14,030 nucleotides of DNA from Sphingobacteriales bacterium (lineage in GTDB: Bacteria > Bacteroidota > Bacteroidia > Chitinophagales > Chitinophagaceae), in NCBI GenBank assembly GCA_023251215.1, contig JAHEZF010000019.1, positions 1-14,030 of the forward strand. Reading direction: 5' to 3'. The position numbers and the translations under genes are program-made. The notes under the pieces are model-generated. The model searched no databases, was not told the origin of the DNA, and saw nothing but the letters and a program-made list of their open reading frames with translations. Below are positions 1-7,102 of this stretch, in pieces (position 1 is the first letter of the stretch; the number at the start of each line of letters is the position of its first letter).

Positions 1-7
1 ATGATTC

Positions 8-445
8 CTATTGGTCCGGATCAAATTGCATGAACTCCCTTTTCACTGCTTTCAGCATACTGAATACCTGTGCCACTTCTATCAGCAGTATCACGACGAG
101 TACAAGCAGGAGATACCAGGGAATATTCACTCTTGTAGCGCCGGTGATATGTTCAAACCTTTCATTGTACCAGCCTGACAGCGCCATTCCGAAAGCCAGG
201 CCCACTACCATGAAAGAAAGCATGGAGTAAAAAGCTTTCAGGAACATTACCCTCATGGTGGAATAACCAACTTTCAGGTTTTCGAGAATAGCTGCGGGGA
301 TAAAAAGGACAACAGTAATCCAGCTCCAGTTTTTCCCAAACCAGTTACTGAGAGCTGTGTTTAAAAGAAGGATCAGGATAATTGAGAAAAGACTCCAGGG
401 AATTAATAAGAAGCTGGAAGGTTTTCTGGTAGATAAAGTTGCCAT
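8..445 (-). CDS. Small four-helix integral membrane protein, unknown function
   Basis: A 145-residue protein that I do not recognise as a named family. Hydrophobicity read by eye suggests four membrane helices, at about residues 12-30, 40-56, 68-90 and 109-130. The loops are short, a Tyr/Arg/Glu-rich stretch follows the third helix, and the C-terminal tail is charged (KAVKREF) and ends in DPDQ. There is no signal peptide beyond the first helix and no catalytic motif. The start at 445 gives a short polar N-terminus (MATLSTRKPSS) before helix 1, as expected. It lies downstream of the tRNA terminator and is transcribed away from it, so it probably has its own promoter; a weak TATTTTC sequence lies upstream. 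Coding is supported by the coherent helix pattern and the lack of a competing frame; function is unknown. Confidence 0.7.
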   Translation of the reverse strand: MATLSTRKPSSFLLIPWSLFSIILILLLNTALSNWFGKNWSWITVVLFIPAAILENLKVGYSTMRVMFLKAFYSMLSFMVVGLAFGMALSGWYNERFEHITGATRVNIPWYLLLVLVVILLIEVAQVFSMLKAVKREFMQFDPDQ

Positions 446-499
446 GATGAGCGGTTTTGGTGCAACAGGAAGGTAGAAAATATTTTCCGAATGATAGAT

Positions 500-534
500 A
501 AAAAGCTGTCCATGACATATCAGACAGCTTTTTT
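500..534 (-). terminator. Intrinsic terminator after tRNA-Arg
   Basis: Positions 500-510 (AAAAAGCTGTC) and 523-533 (GACAGCTTTTT) form an 11-bp perfect inverted repeat with a 12-nt loop. It starts two bases beyond the tRNA 3' end. On the minus strand the stem closes with a T run, as expected for rho-independent termination of the tRNA transcript. The stem also ends in T residues on the plus strand, so it could act in both directions. Confidence 0.75.
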
Positions 535-535
535 G

Positions 536-607
536 TAGTCCCGCCCAGAATCGAACTGGGATATCAAGTTCCGGAGACTTGCATACTATCCATTGTACTA
601 CGGGACC
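536..607 (-). tRNA. tRNA-Arg (anticodon CCG)
   Basis: The minus strand folds as a complete 72-nt cloverleaf. It has a 7-bp acceptor stem (GGTCCCG with CGGGACT, so the first pair is G-U), a 4-bp D stem with GG in the loop, and a 5-bp anticodon stem (CAAGT with ACTTG). The anticodon loop CTCCGGA reads CCG, which decodes CGG arginine codons. A 4-nt variable loop and a 5-bp T stem around TTCGATT follow. A20 in the D loop is a known arginine identity base. The discriminator is A and the CCA end is not encoded, which is common in this phylum. The gene lies 61 nt behind marC on the same strand and is followed at once by a terminator. It could be co-transcribed with marC, since I see no good promoter box between them. 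Confidence 0.93.
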
Positions 608-670
608 CTGATGGTTTGAAGTTCGATGTTCGATGTTTGAAGTTGGCCCTGTAACCTCAAACCTCGAACT
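608..670. repeat. Inverted array of 7-bp repeats filling the marC to tRNA-Arg gap
   Basis: The plus strand reads GTTTGAA, GTTCGAT, GTTCGAT, GTTTGAA, GTT from 614 to 644. After an 8-nt spacer, 653-669 holds the same kind of unit in reverse complement (CTCAAAC, CTCGAAC). The two arms can pair into a long imperfect hairpin. The right arm ends inside the marC stop codon (complement of 669-671), and the left arm ends 7 nt from the tRNA 5' end, so the element occupies essentially the whole gap. It has no U tract on either side. Function is unknown; RNA processing or partial termination before the tRNA is possible. Confidence 0.75.
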
Positions 671-1247
671 ATTTTATTAAACCATGTGCATTTGTCGCAA
701 AGATCTTTACGGCAATAGCCAGCAAAATTACACCAAAAAACTTACGGACTGCGATCAACCCGGCAGGGCCAAGCAGTCTTGCAATTATATTCAGTGATTT
801 TAAAACAATGAAAACAATAATGAGATTGACAAGGATGGCAATAAGCAAGGTGGTTTCTTCATAATTAGCTTTCAGTGACATAATTGTTGTTAATGTACCC
901 GATCCGGCGATTAGTGGAAAAGCAATTGGCACAACAGTAGCAGCGCTGATGTCTTTTTCGCTTTTAAAAAATTCAAGGCCAAGCACCATTTCAAGTCCCA
1001 GTATAAAAATGACAATTGAACCTCCAACGGCAAACGATTTTACATCAAGCCCCAGCAAATTCAAAAATGCCTTTCCTACAAACAAGAACAACAGCATTAA
1101 TGCCCCCGAGATTAATGTGGCTTTCAGCTCATTGATGCCACCCATTTTTTGTTTTATTGAAATAAGTACAGGAACAGAGCCTATTACATCAATAACAGCA
1201 AACAAGGTGAATGTAACAGTAACCAACTCTCCAAAATTGATATGCAT
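669..1247 (-). CDS. MarC/UPF0056 family integral membrane protein
   Basis: A 192-residue, six-helix membrane protein of the MarC (UPF0056) family, whose transport substrate is not known; the old link to multiple antibiotic resistance was not upheld. Family landmarks are visible: an N-terminal helix with FAVIDVIGSVPVL (family DPxGxxP region), the middle motif VPIAFPLIAGSGTLTTI, and a C-terminal helix RKFFGVILLAIAVKIF. Full length for the family is about 190-220 residues. The frame stays open 53 codons further upstream to 1406, but that part is low-complexity, lies inside the receptor gene, and is not MarC-like. The start MHINFGEL at 1247 is therefore preferred. It lies 40 nt behind the BtuB-like receptor on the same strand with no terminator between, so it probably shares the riboswitch-controlled transcript. 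A direct role in B12 metabolism is not established. Confidence 0.88.
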   Translation of the reverse strand: MHINFGELVTVTFTLFAVIDVIGSVPVLISIKQKMGGINELKATLISGALMLLFLFVGKAFLNLLGLDVKSFAVGGSIVIFILGLEMVLGLEFFKSEKDISAATVVPIAFPLIAGSGTLTTIMSLKANYEETTLLIAILVNLIIVFIVLKSLNIIARLLGPAGLIAVRKFFGVILLAIAVKIFATNAHGLIK

Positions 1248-1287
1248 ACACAAATTTTTTACAAAAGTAATGGCTCTGTTCTTACAG

Positions 1288-3252
1288 TTACAGGCTGAAG
1301 TTGACTCCGGCTGTAAAGTTAAACCGCTTTGAATTGTATCCCAGGATGTCAAAATATTTCTGGTCAGTGATATTCTTAATATCAATAAACATCCTGAATT
1401 GTTCATTTAATTTGTATTCGCCATACATATTTACTGTGGTATAGCCTTTTAAAGTTCCGGGATTGCTGCCATAAATAAATTCTTCCCTTTTGCCGACACA
1501 GTGAATCTGTGTACTGATATACAGATCATGAGTAGCCTGGATGCCAGCGTTAAGATTGAAAGCATGTTTCGGGATCCGGTAAAGATTATTATAAGTAGTG
1601 TCTTTGCTCAATGGAAAACCGGTGCCATCGTAAACTGACCTGGTTTTGCCATCAGTATATGTGTAGTTGGCAGAAAAACTCCATTTACCAACTGCATAAC
1701 CGGCTTCAAGCTCCACGCCATAATTTTCCTGTTTGCTTACATTACGGTATTGGCTGGAATATGTCATCGGATCAGTAATGATATATTGAATAGCATTTTT
1801 GGTATTGCGGTAAAAACCAACAGCCCGTAAATGAAGGAAGTTATCGCCGGATATTTCTGTGCCGGCTTCGGCAATAAAACCTTTTTCGGGTTTCAGGCTT
1901 GCATTACCGGCCAATGGATCAAACAACTGGTAAAGCGTTGGCGTTTTGAAAGCAGAATACATATTGGCGAAAAGCTTTGCTTTGTTACCAATAATAATAG
2001 AAGGGTTCATGGAAAAAATAAAATTGCTGCCGTATTCTGAGTGATGATTCCAGCGGCCTCCCAATTCAAAGTTGAATCCATTTTTGTTTTTATAGATCAA
2101 TGATGCGTAAGGACTGGCCTGCCAGCTTTTTGCTTTTAACTCCGATGCCGGCAAAGGGAATCCGGGGAAAATAAAAAGGGAGTATTGATAAGTATTATTT
2201 AACCGGTAATCCAGCCCTGTCAGCAACTCCCAGTTGTTCCATTTGTAATTATTATACAGTTCTGCAAAATGTGTACGGCCAATATAGGTGCTGGTTGAAT
2301 AGTCCAGGTAAGGATTGCTTTTAAAAAGAGAGTCGTCAAGATAATCTCTTTGTGAATAATTAAATAAATAATTGAACCGGACTGATCCTTTTTTGTGAAC
2401 ATAAGTTAATCCTGCCCCCGCCCGGATATTATCATTTTTCGATGTGTAATCTTTCTCATCGGTAAAAGCCGAGGCGTCAAGATCAGTTTTGTAATAACTG
2501 TATGTACTGAAAAAATTTGCCTGCAAACGAGTATTGAGTTTTATTCCCAATTGTCCGTTTACAACATGTTGGTTGAAATTATCACTGTCAAAACTTTTAT
2601 TACCGGCAGAATCATAGGCAGCCGAAAAACCACCGGAGCTGATATGAGAATAGTTTAATGAATAGTTCAGCGATTTTTTAATTCCATTGATCCCGGCATT
2701 CTGCTTAAACATTTTATAACTGCCGGCTGTTAAGCCTGCAATAATATTAAAAGGCTTATTTTTAGCTTTCCGGCTGATGATATTGATAACGCCGGCAACA
2801 GCATCTGAACCATAAAGAGTAGATTGCCCGCCTTTGAGGATTTCAATTCGTTCAACTTGGTCAATAGCAAATAAATTCAAATCAAAATAATTGGTGATGA
2901 CAGAGGGATCGTTAACAGGAATGCCATCAACAAGGATCAATACATTACCGGCTGATGCACCTCGAAGGCTCACTGTTTGATTAGTTCCCAAATTATTATT
3001 GGCGCCGGTAATTGTTGTGCCGGCAACTGTATTCAACACTTCACTCAGGGTTTTACCACTGCTTTTTTCCAGTTGCTGACGATTGATAACTGTGATTACC
3101 TTCCCTGTTTCAATTTGTTTTTGGGGATACTTGTGAGAAGTAGAAACCACTTCATCCAGCAAACGAACTGTTGTGTCTTCATCTGATTGTGCCTGTAGCT
3201 GGCTGCCGATTATGACCGCAGCCACTACAAAAAATTGTTTTTTCATATTCAT
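1288..3252 (-). CDS. btuB: BtuB-like TonB-dependent outer-membrane receptor (cobalamin uptake)
   Basis: A 654-residue outer-membrane receptor that probably imports vitamin B12 or related corrinoids using energy from TonB-ExbBD. It has a signal peptide (about residues 1-21, MNMKKQFF then a hydrophobic core, cleaved near QLQA), a TonB-box-like LLDEVVSTS (31-39), and a plug domain (about 45-165). The plug carries VSLRGASAGNVLILVDGIPVND, the IEILKGGQSTLYGSDAVAGVINI block and the usual RIE/GxxSxLYG landmarks. A 22-strand barrel follows, ending in aromatic-rich strands (FNFTAGVNFSL). The size is near that of BtuB (about 600 residues), and there is no N-terminal carboxypeptidase-like domain. The substrate call rests mainly on the cobalamin riboswitch directly upstream (3361-3559). 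Two in-frame ATGs (3252 and 3246) could start it. MarC follows 40 nt downstream. Confidence 0.9.
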   Translation of the reverse strand: MNMKKQFFVVAAVIIGSQLQAQSDEDTTVRLLDEVVSTSHKYPQKQIETGKVITVINRQQLEKSSGKTLSEVLNTVAGTTITGANNNLGTNQTVSLRGASAGNVLILVDGIPVNDPSVITNYFDLNLFAIDQVERIEILKGGQSTLYGSDAVAGVINIISRKAKNKPFNIIAGLTAGSYKMFKQNAGINGIKKSLNYSLNYSHISSGGFSAAYDSAGNKSFDSDNFNQHVVNGQLGIKLNTRLQANFFSTYSYYKTDLDASAFTDEKDYTSKNDNIRAGAGLTYVHKKGSVRFNYLFNYSQRDYLDDSLFKSNPYLDYSTSTYIGRTHFAELYNNYKWNNWELLTGLDYRLNNTYQYSLFIFPGFPLPASELKAKSWQASPYASLIYKNKNGFNFELGGRWNHHSEYGSNFIFSMNPSIIIGNKAKLFANMYSAFKTPTLYQLFDPLAGNASLKPEKGFIAEAGTEISGDNFLHLRAVGFYRNTKNAIQYIITDPMTYSSQYRNVSKQENYGVELEAGYAVGKWSFSANYTYTDGKTRSVYDGTGFPLSKDTTYNNLYRIPKHAFNLNAGIQATHDLYISTQIHCVGKREEFIYGSNPGTLKGYTTVNMYGEYKLNEQFRMFIDIKNITDQKYFDILGYNSKRFNFTAGVNFSL

Positions 3253-3360
3253 GAAATTTTTTTGTATGACTGCTTCCGGAAAAATGAAGATGAATATAAA
3301 TGCCGCCCCGGCGTTTACATTGCATGCTTTTCACCCGAAAGCAAAAATGGAATATTGTCT

Positions 3361-3559
3361 TTGATCTGGCAGGTCTTCTGGCTTAGGGTTTACTTCAACG
3401 CCTTCCCATTTATTTCAAATAGTGGCGAAGATTGAAGCTTCTCGTAAGCCCCGCTTTTGGCGGGGTTTGGGGAGGCCCTTTACAGCTACGGGGATAGCAC
3501 CGGACTCACACCGGATTTCCCTTTTAATACAGACATTGATCGTCTGCAAACCAAATCAA
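3361..3559 (-). promoter_or_regulatory. Cobalamin (B12) riboswitch
   Basis: Read on the minus strand, all the hallmarks of the cobalamin aptamer occur in order. P1 pairs TTGATTTGGT (3559-3550) with GCCAGATCAA (3370-3361), with two G-U pairs. The hairpin GCAGAC/GTCTGT comes next, then AAAAGGGAA, GGTGTGAGTCC (3512-3502), and the B12-box region CCCCGTAGCTGTAA (3493-3480). After the variable arm come CCACT, GGGAAGGCG and GCCAGAAGACCTGCC (3382-3368). The family binds adenosyl- or other cobalamins and switches off uptake genes. A 108-nt leader separates it from the receptor start. In this leader GCCG-GGG-CGGC (about 3302-3312) flanked by AAA/TTT, and GCTTT/AAAGC at about 3328-3342, may form the expression platform, but no strong U-tract terminator is visible. 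The arm between the B12 box and CCACT is unusually long and carries a C/G-rich hairpin. Confidence 0.95.
3447..3475. repeat. C/G-rich hairpin repeat inside the riboswitch variable arm
   Basis: CCCCGC (3449-3454), a TTTTG loop, and GCGGGG (3460-3465) form a perfect 6-bp stem. TTT and a second purine arm GGGGAGG (3469-3475) follow. The same arm-TTT-arm-T-arm plan occurs at 9957-9988, which suggests one repeat family. It sits in the peripheral arm of the cobalamin riboswitch, between the B12 box and the conserved 3' half, where length is known to vary. Confidence 0.5.
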
Positions 3560-3561
3560 TG

Positions 3562-3569
3562 CAAATGTA
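3562..3569 (-). promoter_or_regulatory. Bacteroidota -7 box upstream of the riboswitch
   Basis: On the minus strand this reads TACATTTG, an exact match to the Bacteroidota sigma-ABfr -7 consensus TAnnTTTG. The start site would fall about 5 nt further on, right at the beginning of the riboswitch P1 helix. No clear TTTG -33 element is seen at the usual distance. This suggests that the btuB-marC unit has its own promoter in the 55-bp gap behind the upstream receptor. Confidence 0.55.
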
Positions 3570-3614
3570 AGGAGAGAAGTTGTTCGGGAAATAATAATTT
3601 TCAACAGAAGCAAT

Positions 3615-5702
3615 TTATTTATTTTTCTGAAGTTTCATCCATTGCAGCGTCAATCCAATATAATAGTTGCGCCCTGCAGCAACATTGTAATATCGTCCAC
3701 CGGCCGCATTGATGTCATTACCCAAACTATACTTCACATTAAAAATATTATCTGTTCCGGCAAAGACATTCAGTCCCCATTTCTTTACAAGTTGTTTTTT
3801 CCAGCCGATCCTTCCGCCAAATAAATTATAAGAGGAAGCATAATCTGAATTTGCATCATTCAATGCAATCCTGGCGCTATAAAAATAAGTAAGGTTGATA
3901 TACAATCCTGCTTTTACAGACAGATCAATTCCTGCTGCCACAGTATGCGGGGCCACACTGGGCAGTTTTTTCCCTGAATAATCATTGGCGCCCTGCTTAA
4001 AGTCCTTATAATGAAAACTATTCCATGTATGGCTGATCCATATTTTTCCATCTTGAATGAAATGATGAAGATTATCAAATACCTGGTAACTGGCCTGCGA
4101 TTCAATTCCGTGTTGTTTGGTTGATCCTGCATTGGTAAAATAATCCGCATTGCTGGCATCTTTGCGCTGAACGATGGCATTGTGTAACTGGTATGAAAAA
4201 AAGTTTACTTCTGCATACAATCTTTTTTGCAGCCAATTGCTTTTAATTCCTGCTTCATAGTTAATACCATGTTCGGCCTGCAGCAAAGTGCTGATCACAC
4301 TGGTAGAAGGCAGCACTTCCTGAACAGTGGGAGGAGAAAAGCCTTTGGAGATACTTGCATACATCCAAAGATCCCGAATAAGTTTTTTAGATATTGCCAG
4401 CCTCGGCGCCCATTCACTGTTGTATGTTTTCTTGACAGGAATAAATAAAGGAACAGAAAGACGTGTAATCATAATTGATGATTTGTTGATGCTTACGCCG
4501 GCGGTCACATTCCAGTTGTGTGCTAACTGCAGGTCAGCCTGTGAAAACAATGAATAGATCCAGTTATTGATATCATCATCTGTAAGCAGGGTACCCGGTT
4601 TGCCATTTACATTGGCAAAAGTTTTTGTATTAAAAAATCCCTTTTGTGCTTCGCCTCCAAAAAGAAATTGTAATAACGTATAGGAGAAAGTATGATCCCA
4701 TTTAAAAATAGTACGGCCGCCAAAATGAGGTTCTATTCTTCGTTCATAATTCCTGAAGGTTGGATTTTTGATCTGGGAAAATGCACCGTATAATACCGAA
4801 GTATTCAGAAAATGCTCATTCAGATAATATTCATTATTTATTCCGGCTAAAAATGTTTTTTGATAGATGGCCGCCCTTGCCTGGTCGGCGCTGGGGAGTG
4901 TTCCGGCGGCGGGCCTTGCCGACTTTGGGTTGGTATTATATTCCGATTTCGTTACTGCACCGGGAGTCTGGTAATACAGATCGCCATACAAAACTGAAGC
5001 ATTCAATTGTTGCCGTGCATTGGATTTGATTTGTGTTTGCCATGTAGCTACATCACGACGCATATATGTATGATCTCTGTAACCATTACTCGTCTGGTGA
5101 GTATAACTAAAAATGTTCCGGGCATCTTCTTTACCGGCTTTCACCTGCACATTCAGATTATCAAGGCCAAAACTTCCCACCAGGTAATTAATATCTATCC
5201 CTTGTGTCCATTTGCCGGGTTGACCATCAATAAGAATAATTCCGCCATTACCTGCTCCGTACAAACTGCTGCCGGGACCTTTGATGATCTCAATGGAATT
5301 AAAATTATAATAACCAAGTTGGTTCAGGTAGGTGCTTCCGCCGGGATCTGTAAAAGGAATACCATTCCAGTAAACTTTTACATTCCGGACACCAAAGGGT
5401 GAACGTAATGTGCTGCCCCGCACATTCATTCTATAGCTGCCGGGTGAACGTTCTTCCATTCGAATACCAGGAGTACTATTGAGCGCCGGCAGGATTGATG
5501 TATTATTAAATCGTTCCAGTTGAGCTTTGCCGATATAATTAATTGCAGCTGCACTTTGGTTTAACTGCCGGTTTTGTTCAAATGCTTTTACGATTACCTC
5601 GCTGAGTATTTTCGTTGAATCCGTTATTTCATTTTGTGATAAGGAAAGAAGGGGGATACAAAAGAATAAAAGGGTAACAGGTAAAGATTTTTTCATTAAC
5701 AT
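3615..5702 (-). CDS. TonB-dependent outer-membrane receptor, FecA-like (probable iron/siderophore)
   Basis: A 695-residue TonB receptor. It has a signal peptide (about residues 1-22, MLMKKS then a Leu/Phe core to SLSQ), a TonB-box-like ILSEVIVKA (32-40), and a plug (about 45-165). The plug carries PGIRMEERSPGSYRMNVRG, VYWNGIPFTDPGG and the IEIIKGPGSSLYGAGNGG block. A long beta barrel closes with TDNIFNVKYS and YYIGLTLQW, plus a short basic tail. The plug style and the length resemble FecA-type ferric-citrate or siderophore receptors, but the substrate cannot be read from the sequence. There is no anti-sigma-interacting N-terminal extension. Start choices are 5702 or the ATG two codons in (MKKS). 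The gene is divergent from the permease gene and lies upstream of the riboswitch, so it is outside direct B12 control. Confidence 0.88.
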   Translation of the reverse strand: MLMKKSLPVTLLFFCIPLLSLSQNEITDSTKILSEVIVKAFEQNRQLNQSAAAINYIGKAQLERFNNTSILPALNSTPGIRMEERSPGSYRMNVRGSTLRSPFGVRNVKVYWNGIPFTDPGGSTYLNQLGYYNFNSIEIIKGPGSSLYGAGNGGIILIDGQPGKWTQGIDINYLVGSFGLDNLNVQVKAGKEDARNIFSYTHQTSNGYRDHTYMRRDVATWQTQIKSNARQQLNASVLYGDLYYQTPGAVTKSEYNTNPKSARPAAGTLPSADQARAAIYQKTFLAGINNEYYLNEHFLNTSVLYGAFSQIKNPTFRNYERRIEPHFGGRTIFKWDHTFSYTLLQFLFGGEAQKGFFNTKTFANVNGKPGTLLTDDDINNWIYSLFSQADLQLAHNWNVTAGVSINKSSIMITRLSVPLFIPVKKTYNSEWAPRLAISKKLIRDLWMYASISKGFSPPTVQEVLPSTSVISTLLQAEHGINYEAGIKSNWLQKRLYAEVNFFSYQLHNAIVQRKDASNADYFTNAGSTKQHGIESQASYQVFDNLHHFIQDGKIWISHTWNSFHYKDFKQGANDYSGKKLPSVAPHTVAAGIDLSVKAGLYINLTYFYSARIALNDANSDYASSYNLFGGRIGWKKQLVKKWGLNVFAGTDNIFNVKYSLGNDINAAGGRYYNVAAGRNYYIGLTLQWMKLQKNK

Positions 5703-5720
5703 TGGTTCGGGTTAGTATCG

Positions 5721-5728
5721 CAAAGATA
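5721..5728 (-). promoter_or_regulatory. Bacteroidota -7 box for the FecA-like receptor
   Basis: On the minus strand this reads TATCTTTG, an exact TAnnTTTG match, 18 nt before the receptor ATG. It implies a very short 5' leader. The six bases TATCTT also occur on the plus strand at 5743-5748, just before the permease start. Together they form the inverted repeat AAGATAG (5723-5729) and CTATCTT (5742-5748), with 12 nt between. Confidence 0.5.
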
Positions 5729-5754
5729 GAATGTTTTTTTGCTATCTTCATTGC

Positions 5755-7101
5755 ATGGCTGCAAAGAACAAACTGGGACTATTTTCCCTTACCATGATCG
5801 TTATTGGTTTAGTAATTGGCATGGGTATTTTCAGAACATCGAAAGATGCAGCTAATGCGGCTTTAACTCCTTCAATTTTTTTTGCTGCATGGATCATCGG
5901 CGGGCTGGTTGCTTTTTGCGGAGCATTAACTTATGCCGAGATCGGCAGCCGTTATCCTGTAACCGGTGGTTACTACAAAATTTTTTCTTACGCTTATCAT
6001 CCGTCTGTCGCTTTTGCTATTAATTGTATCATTCTTATTTCTAATGCAGCTTCGCTTTCGGGAGTTGCTTTAATAGGCAGCGAATATATTGCACCCCTTA
6101 TCTTTCACTCCGGAACCACCGATTTTATCAAAGCGCTGATTGCTATGTCGGCCATCATCATTTTTTATGGAGTGAACCTGATGGGCCTGCGCATGAGTTC
6201 TCAAACGCAAAATGTTTTAATGCTGATCAAAATCGCCATGTTGGTGGTATTGATCTCTTCTGTTTTCTTTCCGCAACTATATAATACAACTCCACAGCCG
6301 GCAATAGATTTAAGGACAATAAGCTTTGGCACTATATTGTTGTCATTTGGTATAGCGTTAAAAGCAACTTCTTTTACCTATGGCGGTTATCAGCAAACCA
6401 TCAATTTTGGAGAAGAAGTAGAGAAGCCAAAAAAAAATATTCCCAGAGGAATTTTTATTGGCATTTTGGTAATTGTATCACTTTACCTGCTGGCAAGCTA
6501 TGCTTATTATAAGGTAATAGGGTTTCATGATTTGAAGTATCCGGATCCCAGCTCTCCCGGTATTGCCGCTATCATTGCAGAAAAAATGTTTGGCCCGGTG
6601 GGAAAATATGTTTCATCTGTTCTTTTATTTATTGCGGTTCTTGCCTACGTAAATGTTTTATTGCTGAGTAATCCGAGAGTGATGTATGCCATGAGCGAGG
6701 ATGGTATTTTGCCAAAAACTTTTCAAAAAAAAGATGAAAAGAAAGACGTACTTACCATCAGTCTTACAGTTTTTGCTGCGGTTTGTGTGATCGTGTTGTT
6801 CTTTGCTAAAAAATTCAACGAGATATTAAGTTTTACTATTTTCCTGGATTCCATCGGTATGGCTACATCGGCAGCCACTATTTTTATTTTAAGAAAAAGG
6901 ACAAAGCACCTGGATGGCAGCGGTATTTTTTCCATGAAACTATATCCCCTGCTGCCACTGATCTTTATTATTACCTATTTGTTTGTGGGCACGGTGATTG
7001 CTATCGAAGATTACAAATATGCTGTTATCGGCATATCTGTATTCACAGGATTTCTGCTTCTTTATTTTCTAACAAAAAAATTCCGAAAACAAAAAGTATA
7101 G
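5755..7101 (+). CDS. APC-family amino-acid permease
   Basis: A 448-residue inner-membrane transporter of the amino acid-polyamine-organocation superfamily, with about 12 helices by eye. The unwound first helix carries IGLVIGMGIF, matching the substrate-binding G-x-G-I-F motif. Helix 3 follows the conserved AEIGSRYPVTGGYY segment. Helix 6 holds FTYGGYQQTINFGEEVEKPKKNIPRG, a LAT-type signature. The longer frame from 5731 adds MFFCYLHC, which is not family-like. ATG at 5755 places MAAKNKLGLFS just before helix 1 and is preferred. The stop is followed after a single base by the PLP enzyme gene, so the two are almost certainly one transcript. The substrate is probably a sulfur amino acid or its precursor, inferred only from that partner. 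Confidence 0.92.
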   Translation: MAAKNKLGLFSLTMIVIGLVIGMGIFRTSKDAANAALTPSIFFAAWIIGGLVAFCGALTYAEIGSRYPVTGGYYKIFSYAYHPSVAFAINCIILISNAASLSGVALIGSEYIAPLIFHSGTTDFIKALIAMSAIIIFYGVNLMGLRMSSQTQNVLMLIKIAMLVVLISSVFFPQLYNTTPQPAIDLRTISFGTILLSFGIALKATSFTYGGYQQTINFGEEVEKPKKNIPRGIFIGILVIVSLYLLASYAYYKVIGFHDLKYPDPSSPGIAAIIAEKMFGPVGKYVSSVLLFIAVLAYVNVLLLSNPRVMYAMSEDGILPKTFQKKDEKKDVLTISLTVFAAVCVIVLFFAKKFNEILSFTIFLDSIGMATSAATIFILRKRTKHLDGSGIFSMKLYPLLPLIFIITYLFVGTVIAIEDYKYAVIGISVFTGFLLLYFLTKKFRKQKV

Positions 7102-7102
7102 C

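Noticed and set aside
949..1332. Plus-strand frame of 127 codons opposite marC
   Set aside because: It is a shadow of a clear membrane-protein gene, rich in Ser/Thr/Pro/Asn as reverse complements of hydrophobic codons are.
1248..1406. Upstream extension of the MarC frame by 53 codons
   Set aside because: It overlaps the end of the BtuB-like receptor gene, has no MarC-like sequence, and the family begins at MHINFGEL.
3449..3465. C/G-rich hairpin as a terminator for the upstream receptor gene
   Set aside because: It lies inside the riboswitch aptamer and has no U tract on the minus strand; it is better read as a peripheral arm.
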